DNA from: Pelolinea submarina | GTDB lineage: Bacteria > Chloroflexota > Anaerolineae > Anaerolineales > Anaerolineaceae | Direction of reading: 5' to 3' | Assembly: GCF_003966975.1 (NCBI RefSeq) | Contig: NZ_AP018437.1 | Span: forward strand, 124,001 to 188,000 | Length of the DNA stretch: 64,000 nt | Part shown: one piece after another, positions 1-8,239 of the stretch | Position numbering within the stretch: position 1 is the stretch's first letter | Layout: the number at the start of each line of letters is the position of its first letter | The notes under the pieces: generated by a model | What the model was told of the DNA's origin: nothing | Databases searched by the model: none | Seen by the model: only the letters and a program-made list of their open reading frames with translations | Position numbers and translations under genes: made by a program

Positions 1-1116
1 CCGGAGTTAATCATCAACCTGATGGGCTGCATGGTAGGCGTGCGCGGTTATGATGACCTGCAACAGCGCTTTCCTTATGTCGACGTCTTTTCCCAGCCTT
101 CCGATCCTTTCCCTTTAATTGAGAGACTAACCGGATCAGCCCGCTCGGTTGAAAACGACCGGCGCCATTACATCGAAAACATCCTGGATGATGAATACGG
201 TTATACCCTGCCCCAATCCAATCAAGGGCAGCAGATTTCCGCTTTTCTGCCGATTGTGTTTGGCTGCTCGCATGCCTGCAGCTACTGTATCATCCCGCTC
301 AAGCGCGGGCGCGAGATCAGCCGGCCGCCGGAAGAAGTTCTGGCCGACGCACGTTCGCTGGTACACAAGGGCGTGAAAGAAATTACCTTATTGGGCCAGA
401 TCGTCGACCGTTACGGATTGGATCAACCCGGCTATCCCTCGCTGGCACAGCTGCTGCGCGACCTGCAGGAAATTGAAGGTCTGGAGCGCATCCGCTTCCT
501 GACCTCGCACCCCAACTACATGACCGATGAGCTGCTGGATACTGTGGCGGAACTACCCAAAGTGATGCCGCATTTCGAGCTGCCCATCCAGGCCGGCGAT
601 GACCAGGTCTTGGATAATATGCGCCGCGGGTACACCGCCGCGCAATATCTATCTGTTGTGGATAAAATCCACCAACGCTTCCGCCAAACCTCCACCCCGG
701 TTTCCATTGCCATCGACCTGATCGTGGGCTTCCCCGGAGAAAGCGCCGAACAATTCGAACGCTCGGTGGACATCCTCAATACCATGCACCCGGACATGAC
801 TCACGTGGCGCGCTATTCCCCGCGCGAAGGCACGCTTTCCACGCGCACGATGCCGGACGACGTTTCCGATGAAGAAAAATGGCGCCGCTTCCGCGTCATT
901 GAGGAATTACAAAAGCGCATCACCACTGAAATCAATCAGACCTATCTGGGCAAACGCACGCCGGTACTGTTCGAGAGCAAAGCCAAAGACCGCTGGCGCG
1001 GGCGCACGACCACCAACAAACTGGTCTTCGTGGAATCAGACGAAAACCTTCTGGGGCAAGTCCGCGAGGTAACCGTCAACTGGACAGGGCCCTGGTCAAT
1101 GATCGGTGTGGTGTAA
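1..1116 (+). CDS. miaB: tRNA-2-methylthio-N6-dimethylallyladenosine synthase MiaB (5' truncated)
   Basis: The reading frame is open from base 1, so the true start lies before the window; about 80 N-terminal residues of a roughly 440-residue family are missing. MiaB-type radical SAM enzymes methylthiolate i6A37 in tRNAs reading U-starting codons. The radical SAM cluster motif CSHACSYC (CxxxCxxC) is encoded near base 270, preceded by an upstream Cys in the fragment MGCMVG that fits the methylthiotransferase domain. The C-terminal 60 residues look like a TRAM RNA-binding domain. A related methylthiotransferase such as RimO or MtaB cannot be fully excluded, but the fragment's layout suits MiaB. 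It is followed 29 bp later by a cell-wall peptidase on the same strand. Confidence 0.85.
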   Translation, partial: PELIINLMGCMVGVRGYDDLQQRFPYVDVFSQPSDPFPLIERLTGSARSVENDRRHYIENILDDEYGYTLPQSNQGQQISAFLPIVFGCSHACSYCIIPLKRGREISRPPEEVLADARSLVHKGVKEITLLGQIVDRYGLDQPGYPSLAQLLRDLQEIEGLERIRFLTSHPNYMTDELLDTVAELPKVMPHFELPIQAGDDQVLDNMRRGYTAAQYLSVVDKIHQRFRQTSTPVSIAIDLIVGFPGESAEQFERSVDILNTMHPDMTHVARYSPREGTLSTRTMPDDVSDEEKWRRFRVIEELQKRITTEINQTYLGKRTPVLFESKAKDRWRGRTTTNKLVFVESDENLLGQVREVTVNWTGPWSMIGVV

Positions 1117-1145
1117 AATAGCACTCCAGTTATAAATCAAAGCTT

Positions 1146-1862
1146 ATGATGAAAACCATGAAAACAATTCTGATCCTGGCCGGTATCGGCCTGGTGCTCC
1201 TCTTCGGCTATTATTTCGCCCGCAACCTGTTCCGTCCGGCTCGTTACCTGAAATTCATCGAGTGGATGCGCGATCCACAAGCGCACGCGGATTGGGCCAT
1301 CACAGCCGGAGAACAGTGCGGCGATGCGCCCTTTACCATGCCCACCGACGGACTAGTCGGTTTTATTTGGGGCGATTCCTTCCGCATCGGGCACTCGCAC
1401 CAGGGTATCGATATTTTCGGCGGCACCGAATCGGGCCTGACGCCGGTGTACGCGGCTTACGACGGCTACCTGACCCGCCAGGACAGCTGGAAATCCAGCC
1501 TGATCATCCGCATCCCGGACGACCCGCTGCAGCCTGGCCGCCAGATCTGGACTTATTACACTCACATGGCCGACGAAAACGGCAATTCCTACATCACTGC
1601 CGAATTTCCGGCCGGCACCAAAGAAGTCTTTATCAAGGCCGGTACGTTATTGGGCTATCAGGGGAACTATTCCGGCACACCCAACCATCCGGTGGGTGTA
1701 CACCTGCATTTTTCGGTGGTCAAAGACAACGGCAAAGGCAACTTCCTGAACGAATTGGATAAGTCCAACACATTGGATCCTTCCCCCTATTTCGGCTTGC
1801 CGCTCAACAGCCAAACCAATAACGATATTGTTCCGGTTTGCCCTATAACCGAACAACCTTAA
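1146..1862 (+). CDS. Membrane-anchored M23 (LytM-type) peptidase-like protein
   Basis: This 238-residue protein starts with one membrane segment (about residues 7-25), which should place the rest outside the cytoplasm. The M23/LytM zinc-site signature is visible: HSHQGID supplies the HxxxD pair and HLHF supplies the HxH pair, so the enzyme may be an active zinc endopeptidase cutting peptidoglycan cross-links. The substrate is inferred from the family only. Two closely spaced ATG codons open the gene and no strong ribosome site distinguishes them. A -10-like element overlaps the end of miaB. The end of this gene lies 36 bp before the next gene's likely start. Confidence 0.8.
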   Translation: MMKTMKTILILAGIGLVLLFGYYFARNLFRPARYLKFIEWMRDPQAHADWAITAGEQCGDAPFTMPTDGLVGFIWGDSFRIGHSHQGIDIFGGTESGLTPVYAAYDGYLTRQDSWKSSLIIRIPDDPLQPGRQIWTYYTHMADENGNSYITAEFPAGTKEVFIKAGTLLGYQGNYSGTPNHPVGVHLHFSVVKDNGKGNFLNELDKSNTLDPSPYFGLPLNSQTNNDIVPVCPITEQP

Positions 1863-1897
1863 GCATTTATAATTTCCTTAAAGCTTTGCCGAAAACT

Positions 1898-2719
1898 ATG
1901 ATCAGCTATCGCGATATCACACTTGGATTGGAAAAATTGGGCCTCGATCGCAGCACGCCTGTGCTGGCGCACGTGGCTCCCTCACGCCTGGGAGAAATCC
2001 GAGGCGGCATGGAAACCCTGCTGGGTGCCATTCTGGCAACCATCGACAACGTCATGATGCCGGCCTTCACCGGCAGCACCATGATCATCCCCGAACAGGG
2101 ACCGGCAGATAACAATTTGGATTACGGCAGCGGGCGCGACACCAACCTGAACGCGTCCATTTTCTCCACGCAGCTGCCCTGCGACCTGCCGGAAGCGCAG
2201 ATCTGCGAAGCCCTGCGCGCGTACTCGGGCACCTACCGCTCAAGCCATCCTATCCTTTCTTTTTGCGGATTGGGGTTGGACGTGGCCCTGATCGACCAGA
2301 CCCCTGCCGACCCGTACGCGCCCATCCGCAAGCTGATGGAATTGAACGGCTGGGTGGCCCTGATTGGAGCGCAGCCTGCGGAAAACTTCAGCCTGCATTA
2401 CGCCGAATTCCTGGCCGGGCGCAAGCAGTTCGTGCGCTGGGCATTGACTGAAAACGGCATCCTGGAATGCCCGCACTTTCCCGGCTGTCCGGATGGTTTT
2501 CATAAGATCGATTATTACCTGCAGGACGAGCTGCGCGTGACCACCGTGGGAGACGCGGCCTGGTACGCAGTACCGCTGGACATACTGGTCAATTCAGCCG
2601 TCGCTTTAATCAAGGAAGACCCATTCTCGTTGTTATGCAACAGCCTATCCTGCCCGCGCTGCAACCTGGTACGGCGTTCAATTAAGTCGCAAATTTCGAA
2701 TAATTGGCAGCCGGAATAG
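1898..2719 (+). CDS. AAC(3)-fold N-acetyltransferase-like protein
   Basis: The protein resembles the Antibiotic_NAT (aminoglycoside 3-N-acetyltransferase) family: an N-terminal segment predicted to bind acetyl-CoA, a central SSHPILSF stretch aligned with the family's conserved His region, and a late FSLHYAEF segment. The usual HSSL-type motif near the N terminus is replaced by AHVAPSRLG. The C terminus has a Cys cluster (CNSLSCPRC) not typical of resistance enzymes. The frame extends 60 bp upstream into the peptidase gene; the ATG at 1898 is preferred because it avoids that overlap. Many chromosomal members of this family act on unknown amines, so a resistance role should not be assumed. Confidence 0.65.
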   Translation: MISYRDITLGLEKLGLDRSTPVLAHVAPSRLGEIRGGMETLLGAILATIDNVMMPAFTGSTMIIPEQGPADNNLDYGSGRDTNLNASIFSTQLPCDLPEAQICEALRAYSGTYRSSHPILSFCGLGLDVALIDQTPADPYAPIRKLMELNGWVALIGAQPAENFSLHYAEFLAGRKQFVRWALTENGILECPHFPGCPDGFHKIDYYLQDELRVTTVGDAAWYAVPLDILVNSAVALIKEDPFSLLCNSLSCPRCNLVRRSIKSQISNNWQPE

Positions 2720-2790
2720 GCAGGGATCGTTTATGTTATACTCTCCAGCAATTCTAAAATTTATCAGCAGGTAGTAAGGAAAGGGTTTGC

Positions 2791-3636
2791 ATGAAAGATA
2801 TTGTTTCAGGTGTGGTTATTGAAACCGAGTACGATGGCGTCACACTTGGAGCCGTTCAGACACCCAATGGAGTAATCATGATTGACGCGCCCATCAGTAT
2901 GAAGGACGCCCAAATCTGGCGCTCCTCCTGTTCGCGCAACAGCGGATCTGAAAGACTGCTGGTTTTATTGGATGAGCATTACGACCGCTGTTTGGGTGCG
3001 CGCGCCATGCGCTGCCCAATCATCGCGCATGAAAAGACCGCGCAAGCCATTACCGGACGCAATTCCGCCGGAAAACCGCAGACCACCCGCACCGGCTCCA
3101 TCTGGGAATCGGTCAGTGAAGTCAACAGCATTCACTGGGCCCACCCTGAAATCACCTTTACCAATGAAATGAACATCAACTGGGATGATGAACCCCTGTT
3201 GCTGGAGCAGCACCCCGGTCCGGCGCGCGGCTCCATTTGGGCCATCCTGCCCGAACGAAAAGTTATCTTTCTGGGGGATACCCTGCTGGTTAATCAGCCG
3301 CCTTTCCTGGCTTCCGCCGATCTGGATCAATGGATGGAATCGCTGGAATTGCTCAAATCCAACGCATACAAGGATTACATTCTCGTCAGCAGCCGCGGCG
3401 GCATGGTCACCAGGGATGATGCACGCGATCTGCAGAAATTCCTGAAGAAAGTACAGCGCCTGGCCGAAAAAACCGCCAACAGCAAAAGCGACCTGGCCCA
3501 AATCGAAGAAACCGGCGCATCGCTGGCCGACGAATTCAAGGCCAAGACCAAAGCGGAAATGGAAGTCTTCCGCACGCGCCTGGCTTACGGCTTCAGCCAG
3601 TACTGCCTCAACTTCCTCTCTAAAAAGGTCGCCTAA
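2791..3636 (+). CDS. Metallo-beta-lactamase-fold protein with degenerate metal site
   Basis: This 281-residue protein looks like a metallo-beta-lactamase fold: an early NGVIMIDAP strand, a late VIFLGDTLL strand carrying the conserved Asp, and a PARGSIWAI stretch where the GHTPGS motif normally sits. The hallmark HxHxDH is reduced to DEHYDRCLG, so at least two metal ligands are lost. It may be a pseudo-enzyme or bind metal differently. The C-terminal 80 residues are Lys/Glu-rich and probably helical. A good ribosome site (AAGGAAAGGG) precedes the ATG, and a -10-like TATACT lies at 2737-2742. The next gene begins three bases after the stop, suggesting co-transcription. Confidence 0.6.
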   Translation: MKDIVSGVVIETEYDGVTLGAVQTPNGVIMIDAPISMKDAQIWRSSCSRNSGSERLLVLLDEHYDRCLGARAMRCPIIAHEKTAQAITGRNSAGKPQTTRTGSIWESVSEVNSIHWAHPEITFTNEMNINWDDEPLLLEQHPGPARGSIWAILPERKVIFLGDTLLVNQPPFLASADLDQWMESLELLKSNAYKDYILVSSRGGMVTRDDARDLQKFLKKVQRLAEKTANSKSDLAQIEETGASLADEFKAKTKAEMEVFRTRLAYGFSQYCLNFLSKKVA

Positions 3637-3639
3637 ACA

Positions 3640-4704
3640 ATGCAGCCGCGCAATCACGTTCCCCTGGTAGAAGTCACACGCGGCAGTATCGTTGAGTCGA
3701 TTCATTACGGCAGTATCGCCATTGCCCAACCCGACGGGAAAATCATTTTCTCATTGGGGGATATGGACAATCCCTACTACCTGCGTTCTTCCGCCAAACC
3801 TTTTCAAACCCTGGCATTTCTGGAAGCAGGCGGCATACGCGAGTACGACCTGACGCTGCAGGAAATTTCCATTATTTGCGCTTCGCATTCCGGAACCGAC
3901 GAACACGTACAGGTGCTGGAAGCGCTGCAAGCGAAAATCGGTATTCAGGAAAGCATGCTGCAGTGCGGCATTCACACTCCTTATGACCCCGAAACCGCCC
4001 GCAATAAGATGATGAAGGGCGAGCCTTTTCACTCCAACCAACACGACTGTTCCGGCAAGCACAGCGGCATGCTGGCTTTCGCCAAAATGATTGGCGCGCC
4101 CACAGACAATTACCTGGATCCGCAGCACCCGGTCCAACAGGCCATGCTGCGCACCTTTGCAGAAATGTGCGGCGTGAAAGTTGACACCATCCAGCTGGGC
4201 ACGGACGGCTGTTCCGCACCGGTATTTGCGGTTCCGCTGCCCAACAGCGCCGCGGCTTACGCACGCCTGAGCCAGCCGGATGCGCTGGGAGAAAAACGCG
4301 CAACCGCCTGCGATAAGATCACCACCGCCATGATGGCACACCCGTTCATGGTGGGCGGCCCGCAGCGCTTCGACACGGACATCATGTCCGCGGCCGGCGG
4401 CAGCCTGGTGACCAAGATCGGCGCGGAAGGTTTCCACGGCGTCGCGGTCATGCCGGGCCATTCCGGTGTGTTCCCCGGCGGGCTGGGCATTGCCGTCAAG
4501 ATCGCCGATGGCGACTTGGGCTTGCGCGCCGGCAGTGTGGCGGTGATTCAAGTGCTGAAAACGCTCAAGGTGCTGTGCAGCGAAGAACTGCGCGACCTGG
4601 CGGATTACGACCGCCGGCCGCTGTGCAATTGGCGCAACAAGGAAATTGGTGAAATTCGGCCCTCCCCTGAACTGCTGGAAGCGCTGGAAAATCTGCACGC
4701 ATGA
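3640..4704 (+). CDS. Asparaginase II family protein (PF06089-like)
   Basis: The protein belongs by sequence pattern to the asparaginase II family first seen in Rhizobium, which is unrelated to E. coli-type asparaginases. Recognisable blocks are the early VEVTRGSIVES, the SSAKPFQ block, CASHSGTDEH, NCSGKH-like HDCSGKHSGML, and GTDGCSAPVFA. The expected reaction is hydrolysis of L-asparagine to aspartate and ammonia in the cytoplasm. At 354 residues it is of usual family length. It begins three bases after the preceding gene and its stop overlaps the next gene's start in an ATGA, so it sits inside a translationally coupled run. Confidence 0.8.
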   Translation: MQPRNHVPLVEVTRGSIVESIHYGSIAIAQPDGKIIFSLGDMDNPYYLRSSAKPFQTLAFLEAGGIREYDLTLQEISIICASHSGTDEHVQVLEALQAKIGIQESMLQCGIHTPYDPETARNKMMKGEPFHSNQHDCSGKHSGMLAFAKMIGAPTDNYLDPQHPVQQAMLRTFAEMCGVKVDTIQLGTDGCSAPVFAVPLPNSAAAYARLSQPDALGEKRATACDKITTAMMAHPFMVGGPQRFDTDIMSAAGGSLVTKIGAEGFHGVAVMPGHSGVFPGGLGIAVKIADGDLGLRAGSVAVIQVLKTLKVLCSEELRDLADYDRRPLCNWRNKEIGEIRPSPELLEALENLHA

Positions 4705-5396
4705 ACAACGTTCCCCAACCTGAAAAAAACTTCGTCGATAAGACCCAAACCGTTTACCGCCTGCTGTTGGATTTCTACGGCTTGCCCGAGTGGCGCAACC
4801 CGCTGCCGGCCATGGACGAGCTGATCTCCACCATCCTTTCGCAGAACACCAACGACGTCAACCGCGACGTGGCGTTCACCCGTCTGAAGGAACGCTTCCC
4901 CACCTGGGAAGGCGTGCGCGACGCCCCGCAGGCAGCCGTGCAGGACGCCATCCGCCCGGCCGGCCTAGCCAACCAGAAAGGCCCGCGCATGCAGGCCATT
5001 TTGCGCCAGATCACGGAAGAACGCGGCAGCCTGGACCTGAATTTCCTCAAGGACGAAGCGCGCGAGGACGCGCACGCCTGGTTGAGCCGCTTCAACGGCG
5101 TGGGGCCCAAGACGGCCGCCATCGTGCTGCAGTTCTCGCTGGGCATTCCGGCCCTGCCGGTAGACACGCACGTCTACCGCGTCACCGGACGCGTGGGTCT
5201 GCGCCCGCAGAAGATGAGTGTGGAAAAAGCGCACGTCTGGCTGGAGCAGGTTTTCACGCCGGACCAGTACGGACCCGGCCACCTGAACATCATCCGCCTG
5301 GGGCGCGAGATCTGCCACGCGCGCAAACCCGAATGCGAACGCTGCCCGCTGCAGGCAGTCTGCGATTACTTCCAGAACCTGGAAGCCTCCGACTAA
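4701..5396 (+). CDS. nth: Endonuclease III-like DNA glycosylase
   Basis: This is an HhH-GPD superfamily base-excision repair enzyme of 231 residues. The helix-hairpin-helix GVGPKTAAIV carries the catalytic Lys (about residue 137), and LPVDTHVYRV carries the conserved Asp (about residue 155). The C-terminal cluster C-x6-C-x2-C-x5-C binds a [4Fe-4S]. The combination of Lys, Asp and iron-sulfur loop marks it as a bifunctional glycosylase/AP lyase acting on oxidised pyrimidines. The start overlaps the preceding stop (ATGA). A related archaeal-type thymine glycosylase is possible, but endonuclease III is the best reading. Confidence 0.87.
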   Translation: MNNVPQPEKNFVDKTQTVYRLLLDFYGLPEWRNPLPAMDELISTILSQNTNDVNRDVAFTRLKERFPTWEGVRDAPQAAVQDAIRPAGLANQKGPRMQAILRQITEERGSLDLNFLKDEAREDAHAWLSRFNGVGPKTAAIVLQFSLGIPALPVDTHVYRVTGRVGLRPQKMSVEKAHVWLEQVFTPDQYGPGHLNIIRLGREICHARKPECERCPLQAVCDYFQNLEASD

Positions 5397-5467
5397 ACCT
5401 TTTTTATCTCCATCTTAAGTCCATCTCATAATCCAGCCAAAGGCTGAAGCAATTTCCATCGTTTGCC

Positions 5468-5504
5468 GGATGGCAAAACACCCCTAAACCCGTATCATAG
5501 GCAT
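5468..5504 (+). promoter_or_regulatory. Promoter A of a matched 37-bp pair (upstream of DUF4405 gene)
   Basis: A -35-like ATGGCA (5470-5475) and a -10-like TATCAT (5493-5498) are separated by 17 bp. The segment aligns without gaps with 6734-6770: both start GGATGGCAAAA and end in GCAT. The expected transcript has a leader of about 140 nt that includes a TTCCCGGGG...CCCTGGGAA inverted repeat near 5568-5598. The wider gap 5397-5645 shows no other gene. Confidence 0.55.
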
Positions 5505-5645
5505 TGTTGATCGTTCAAAAAACATCTTCTCTCCTTTACAAATTGTGTGTTATTGAACCAAAAGATTTCCCGGGGCCTACTCCTCCTCCCTGGGAAGTTC
5601 TTTATCAACAAAACGAGAATGGTTTAAATGAAATCGAGGTGCAAA

Positions 5646-6149
5646 ATGGAATCGAAGAAAAAGAATACAAATAAGACCCTCCTGTTGTTGCTGGTGGACG
5701 TAGTGCTGTTGGGCGGCTTCTGGCTGGTCAACCAGGTCAGGCTGACCGGTATAGCCTTTCACGAATGGTTCGGCATTGCCCTGGGCTTGATCCTGATCCT
5801 GCACCTGGTAATGCACTGGCGCTGGGTTGTAAATATCGTCAAGGAATTTTTCAAGCGCAGCAGCCTGGTACAACATCTTAAACTGGTGCTGGACATCGTC
5901 GGATTCGCGGCCTTTTTCACCATCATCATCAGCGGCATCCTCATGTCGAAAGTCGTGCTGCCCACGCTGGGTTTGACCGCACTGCATTCACACTCGCTGA
6001 AGATGATCCACGTGATCGCCACCAACCTGACCATCTACATGATCGCCGGACACCTGCTGCTCAACGTGGGCACTATATTCAAGATGTTGAAGTGCATACT
6101 GCCCAAAGGGCGCAAGTCCGTCGCGCGCGAAGCGCTGCAAGCGGAATAA
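5646..6149 (+). CDS. DUF4405-type membrane protein, possible b-type haem protein
   Basis: The protein has four predicted membrane helices with His residues placed in or next to them (HEWFGI, HLVMHWRW, LHSHSLKMIH, AGHLLLN). This pattern is typical of DUF4405 proteins, which resemble cytochrome b561 and ferric-reductase membrane domains. Haem binding and quinone or electron transfer are inferred. The first in-frame ATG is 5628, but the ATG at 5646 has a good ribosome site (GAGGTG) and is preferred. The following gene starts six bases after the stop and encodes an exported Cys-rich protein, so the two probably form a small redox or metal-handling unit at the membrane. Confidence 0.7.
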   Translation: MESKKKNTNKTLLLLLVDVVLLGGFWLVNQVRLTGIAFHEWFGIALGLILILHLVMHWRWVVNIVKEFFKRSSLVQHLKLVLDIVGFAAFFTIIISGILMSKVVLPTLGLTALHSHSLKMIHVIATNLTIYMIAGHLLLNVGTIFKMLKCILPKGRKSVAREALQAE

Positions 6150-6155
6150 GACAAA

Positions 6156-6656
6156 ATGGCCAAAAAGGAAAACTCTTCAATGAATGAAGCCATGGACCGG
6201 CGCAGGTTCCTGAGATTCTCAGGGACCTGCGCTTTGGCGGTTCTGGCCGGGGCAGCCTGCACGCGCCTGGATACCGGCGAAACAGCCGAGGCCGCCACAA
6301 CCTGCCCGTACGCGTTAACCAACGACCCCTATCCGGGGCAGTGCAGTAATTACGTCGACAGCAATGGGTCGGGCTATTGCGACTTTTCGGAAAACCTGAG
6401 CGCCCAAAGCAGCGCCGACAACGCCAGCACCACGGTCGACCAGGCGCAGGCCACCACCACACAGGAACCCACCGCGCAACCCACGCAAGCGGCCACAGCC
6501 ACAACCCAGGCTGAGCCAGGCGCTCCCCAATCCAGCCAACTGGTGGTGCTGTGCCACCGCGGCTGCAGCTACCCGGGGCACTGCCGCCGCTTCCGCGATA
6601 ACGATGGCAGCGGCATCTGCGACCTGTCGGAAGGCATCGACCCGTCCGAATTGTGA
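6156..6656 (+). CDS. Tat-exported Cys-rich protein with two EF-hand-like loops
   Basis: The N terminus has a twin-arginine-like signal (DRRRFLRFSG) followed by a hydrophobic stretch ending AGAAC, which may also be a weak lipobox. The mature part has two copies of a Cys-rich module (about residues 50-79 and 133-159) separated by a Thr/Gln/Ala-rich linker. Each module ends in a 12-residue loop, DSNGSGYCDFSE or DNDGSGICDLSE, with acidic or polar residues at EF-hand ligand positions 1, 3, 5, 9 and 12. Cys residues recur in a C-x11-C pattern in both copies. Calcium binding and a cofactor or disulfide role for the cysteines are inferred. No named family was recognised. An alternative start at 6180 has an AAGGA upstream. 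Confidence 0.65.
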   Translation: MAKKENSSMNEAMDRRRFLRFSGTCALAVLAGAACTRLDTGETAEAATTCPYALTNDPYPGQCSNYVDSNGSGYCDFSENLSAQSSADNASTTVDQAQATTTQEPTAQPTQAATATTQAEPGAPQSSQLVVLCHRGCSYPGHCRRFRDNDGSGICDLSEGIDPSEL

Positions 6657-6694
6657 CCCCGGGCCGATCTTTAACCAATTCTTAACAACAAATT

Positions 6695-6719
6695 AAATCC
6701 GCCTTAAGGCGGATTTTTA
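6695..6719 (+). terminator. Rho-independent terminator
   Basis: A perfect stem AAATCCGCC/GGCGGATTT with a TTAA loop is followed by T-rich sequence, just after the Cys-rich protein gene. It separates this two-gene unit from the VTC operon. Confidence 0.85.
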
Positions 6720-6733
6720 TTCCTCCCGGTGCT

Positions 6734-6770
6734 GGATGGCAAAAAGAGACCCTGCGCTTATAAATAGCAT
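6734..6770 (+). promoter_or_regulatory. Promoter B of a matched 37-bp pair (upstream of VTC operon)
   Basis: The -35-like ATGGCA (6736-6741) and -10-like TATAAA (6759-6764) have a 17-bp spacer and share position-for-position alignment with 5468-5504. Transcription would start about ten bases before the gene's ATG, leaving a very short leader with an AGGTGA ribosome site. Confidence 0.6.
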
Positions 6771-6781
6771 CAGGTGAAACC

Positions 6782-7615
6782 ATGAAAACACATAATTTGC
6801 TACCAACTCAAGAAGAAAACAATCCCGCTGTTCAGGAAGTGGACCTATTCACCATGAGCCGCATCCTTTCCGACTTCAAGTCTATCGGCTTGGAGCAATT
6901 GGATGAGCAAAAGCTGCAGGACCGTGTGGATACCAAATTCCTGTTCGACACGGAAAGCCTGCCTCAAATCCTCTCAGAAGTGCAGCAAGATTATGCTATT
7001 TTGGAAGTCAGCGATTCCACACTGCAGCCTTACCTGACGCTGTACTTCGACACATTGAGTTTCAACAACTACTTCGACCATCACAATGGCAAGCGCCCGC
7101 GCTTCAAGATCCGCATGCGCAAATACATGAACAGCAGCAACGCCTTCCTGGAAGTCAAGGAAAAGGACAACAAGGACCGCACGATCAAGACCCGCATGGA
7201 GATCCATGACATTAACAACCGCCTGACTCCGGATCAATACCAGTTCGTTAGTCAAACCTACAAGCCGGGCCTGGTGCCGCTCAAACCGGTCATCTGGAAC
7301 CGCTACAACCGCATGACCCTGGTCAACAAGCATTCATTGGAACGCGTGACCATCGACTTGAATTTCAGCGCCTATAACCAGAACGGGTTCATTTCCTGGA
7401 ATCCCTTCGCCATCGCGGAGATCAAGCAGGACAACCGCTCGCTGAACACCAAGTTCTGCCAGGCTATGAAGGACCACGCCATCAAACCGGTCAACTTCAG
7501 CAAGTACTGCATCAGCATGGCTTTGTTGACGCCGCAGTTGAAAGCCAATAAATTCAAGCCAAATATCGAAATTATCAAATCTTCCCTGCAGAGGAGACTG
7601 AATTATGCCTTCTGA
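6782..7615 (+). CDS. VTC-domain protein (polyphosphate polymerase-like)
   Basis: The protein resembles the VTC domain, a CYTH-superfamily tunnel fold that makes polyphosphate in yeast. Visible features fitting the family are RVDTKFLF near the start of the fold, KIRMRKY, AFLEVKEKDN with the acidic-basic strand, and later PVIWNRYNRM and the AIAEIKQD strand carrying an acidic metal ligand. The ATG follows a good ribosome site. Its 3' end overlaps the next gene by 11 bp. In many bacteria VTC proteins are encoded beside DUF4956 and CotH proteins, exactly as here. Catalytic polyphosphate synthesis is inferred. Confidence 0.8.
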   Translation: MKTHNLLPTQEENNPAVQEVDLFTMSRILSDFKSIGLEQLDEQKLQDRVDTKFLFDTESLPQILSEVQQDYAILEVSDSTLQPYLTLYFDTLSFNNYFDHHNGKRPRFKIRMRKYMNSSNAFLEVKEKDNKDRTIKTRMEIHDINNRLTPDQYQFVSQTYKPGLVPLKPVIWNRYNRMTLVNKHSLERVTIDLNFSAYNQNGFISWNPFAIAEIKQDNRSLNTKFCQAMKDHAIKPVNFSKYCISMALLTPQLKANKFKPNIEIIKSSLQRRLNYAF

Positions 7616-8207
7616 ACTTCAATTAATCATTAATATCCTGATCAACTTCATTACGGCGTTTCTGATCGTGCGCTTCATCTACTACAATCAAAAACAGTCG
7701 AAGAAGTACATCCTTACGTTTCTGTCGCTCAATTCGACCCTGTTCCTGATCTTCAACTTCCTGGGCAACATCGAGCTGAGCTTCGGGGTCGGCTTCGGCT
7801 TGTTCGCTATCTTCTCGGTCTTGCGCTTCCGCACGGACACCATCCCGTCGCGCGAGATGAGCTACCTGTTCGTGCTGCTGGCGCTGCCGATGGTCAACTA
7901 CGCCCTATTGGATTCCGGCCAATATGCCGCACTGGTGATCTCATATATATTTGTCTTCGCCCTTCTGCTCATCCTGGAAAGGGGCTGGGGTTTCAAATAT
8001 CACGAGAGCAAGACTGTGTTGTATGAAAAGATTGAATTGATCAAACCGCAAAACCGCGACCTGCTGATCCGCGACCTGCAAGACCGCACCGGCCTCTCCA
8101 TCACCGATGTGGAGGTCAACAAGATCAACTTCCTGCAAGACACGGCTGAATTGAAGATTTCCTATGAAGGAAGCAATGGAGACTCCCTGGGCAGCGACGA
8201 CGATTAA
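7605..8207 (+). CDS. DUF4956 family membrane protein
   Basis: This 200-residue protein has about four N-terminal membrane helices and a soluble C-terminal domain of about 75 residues. The GFGLFAIFSVLRFRTDTIPSRE stretch (given here as GFGLFAIFSVLRF then RTDTIP) is characteristic of DUF4956. The gene overlaps the VTC gene by 11 bp and has its own GAGGAGA ribosome site. Because DUF4956 proteins repeatedly sit between VTC and CotH genes, it is likely a membrane partner of the VTC protein, perhaps as an anchor or transporter; that role is inference. Confidence 0.75.
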   Translation: MPSELQLIINILINFITAFLIVRFIYYNQKQSKKYILTFLSLNSTLFLIFNFLGNIELSFGVGFGLFAIFSVLRFRTDTIPSREMSYLFVLLALPMVNYALLDSGQYAALVISYIFVFALLLILERGWGFKYHESKTVLYEKIELIKPQNRDLLIRDLQDRTGLSITDVEVNKINFLQDTAELKISYEGSNGDSLGSDDD

Positions 8208-8239
8208 ATGTTTTTAAGATTTCAAGAAAGGGTTTACAC

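Noticed and set aside
1898..2719. Aminoglycoside resistance gene
   Set aside because: The fold is AAC(3)-like but key motifs differ and the context is chromosomal housekeeping; no resistance claim is supported.
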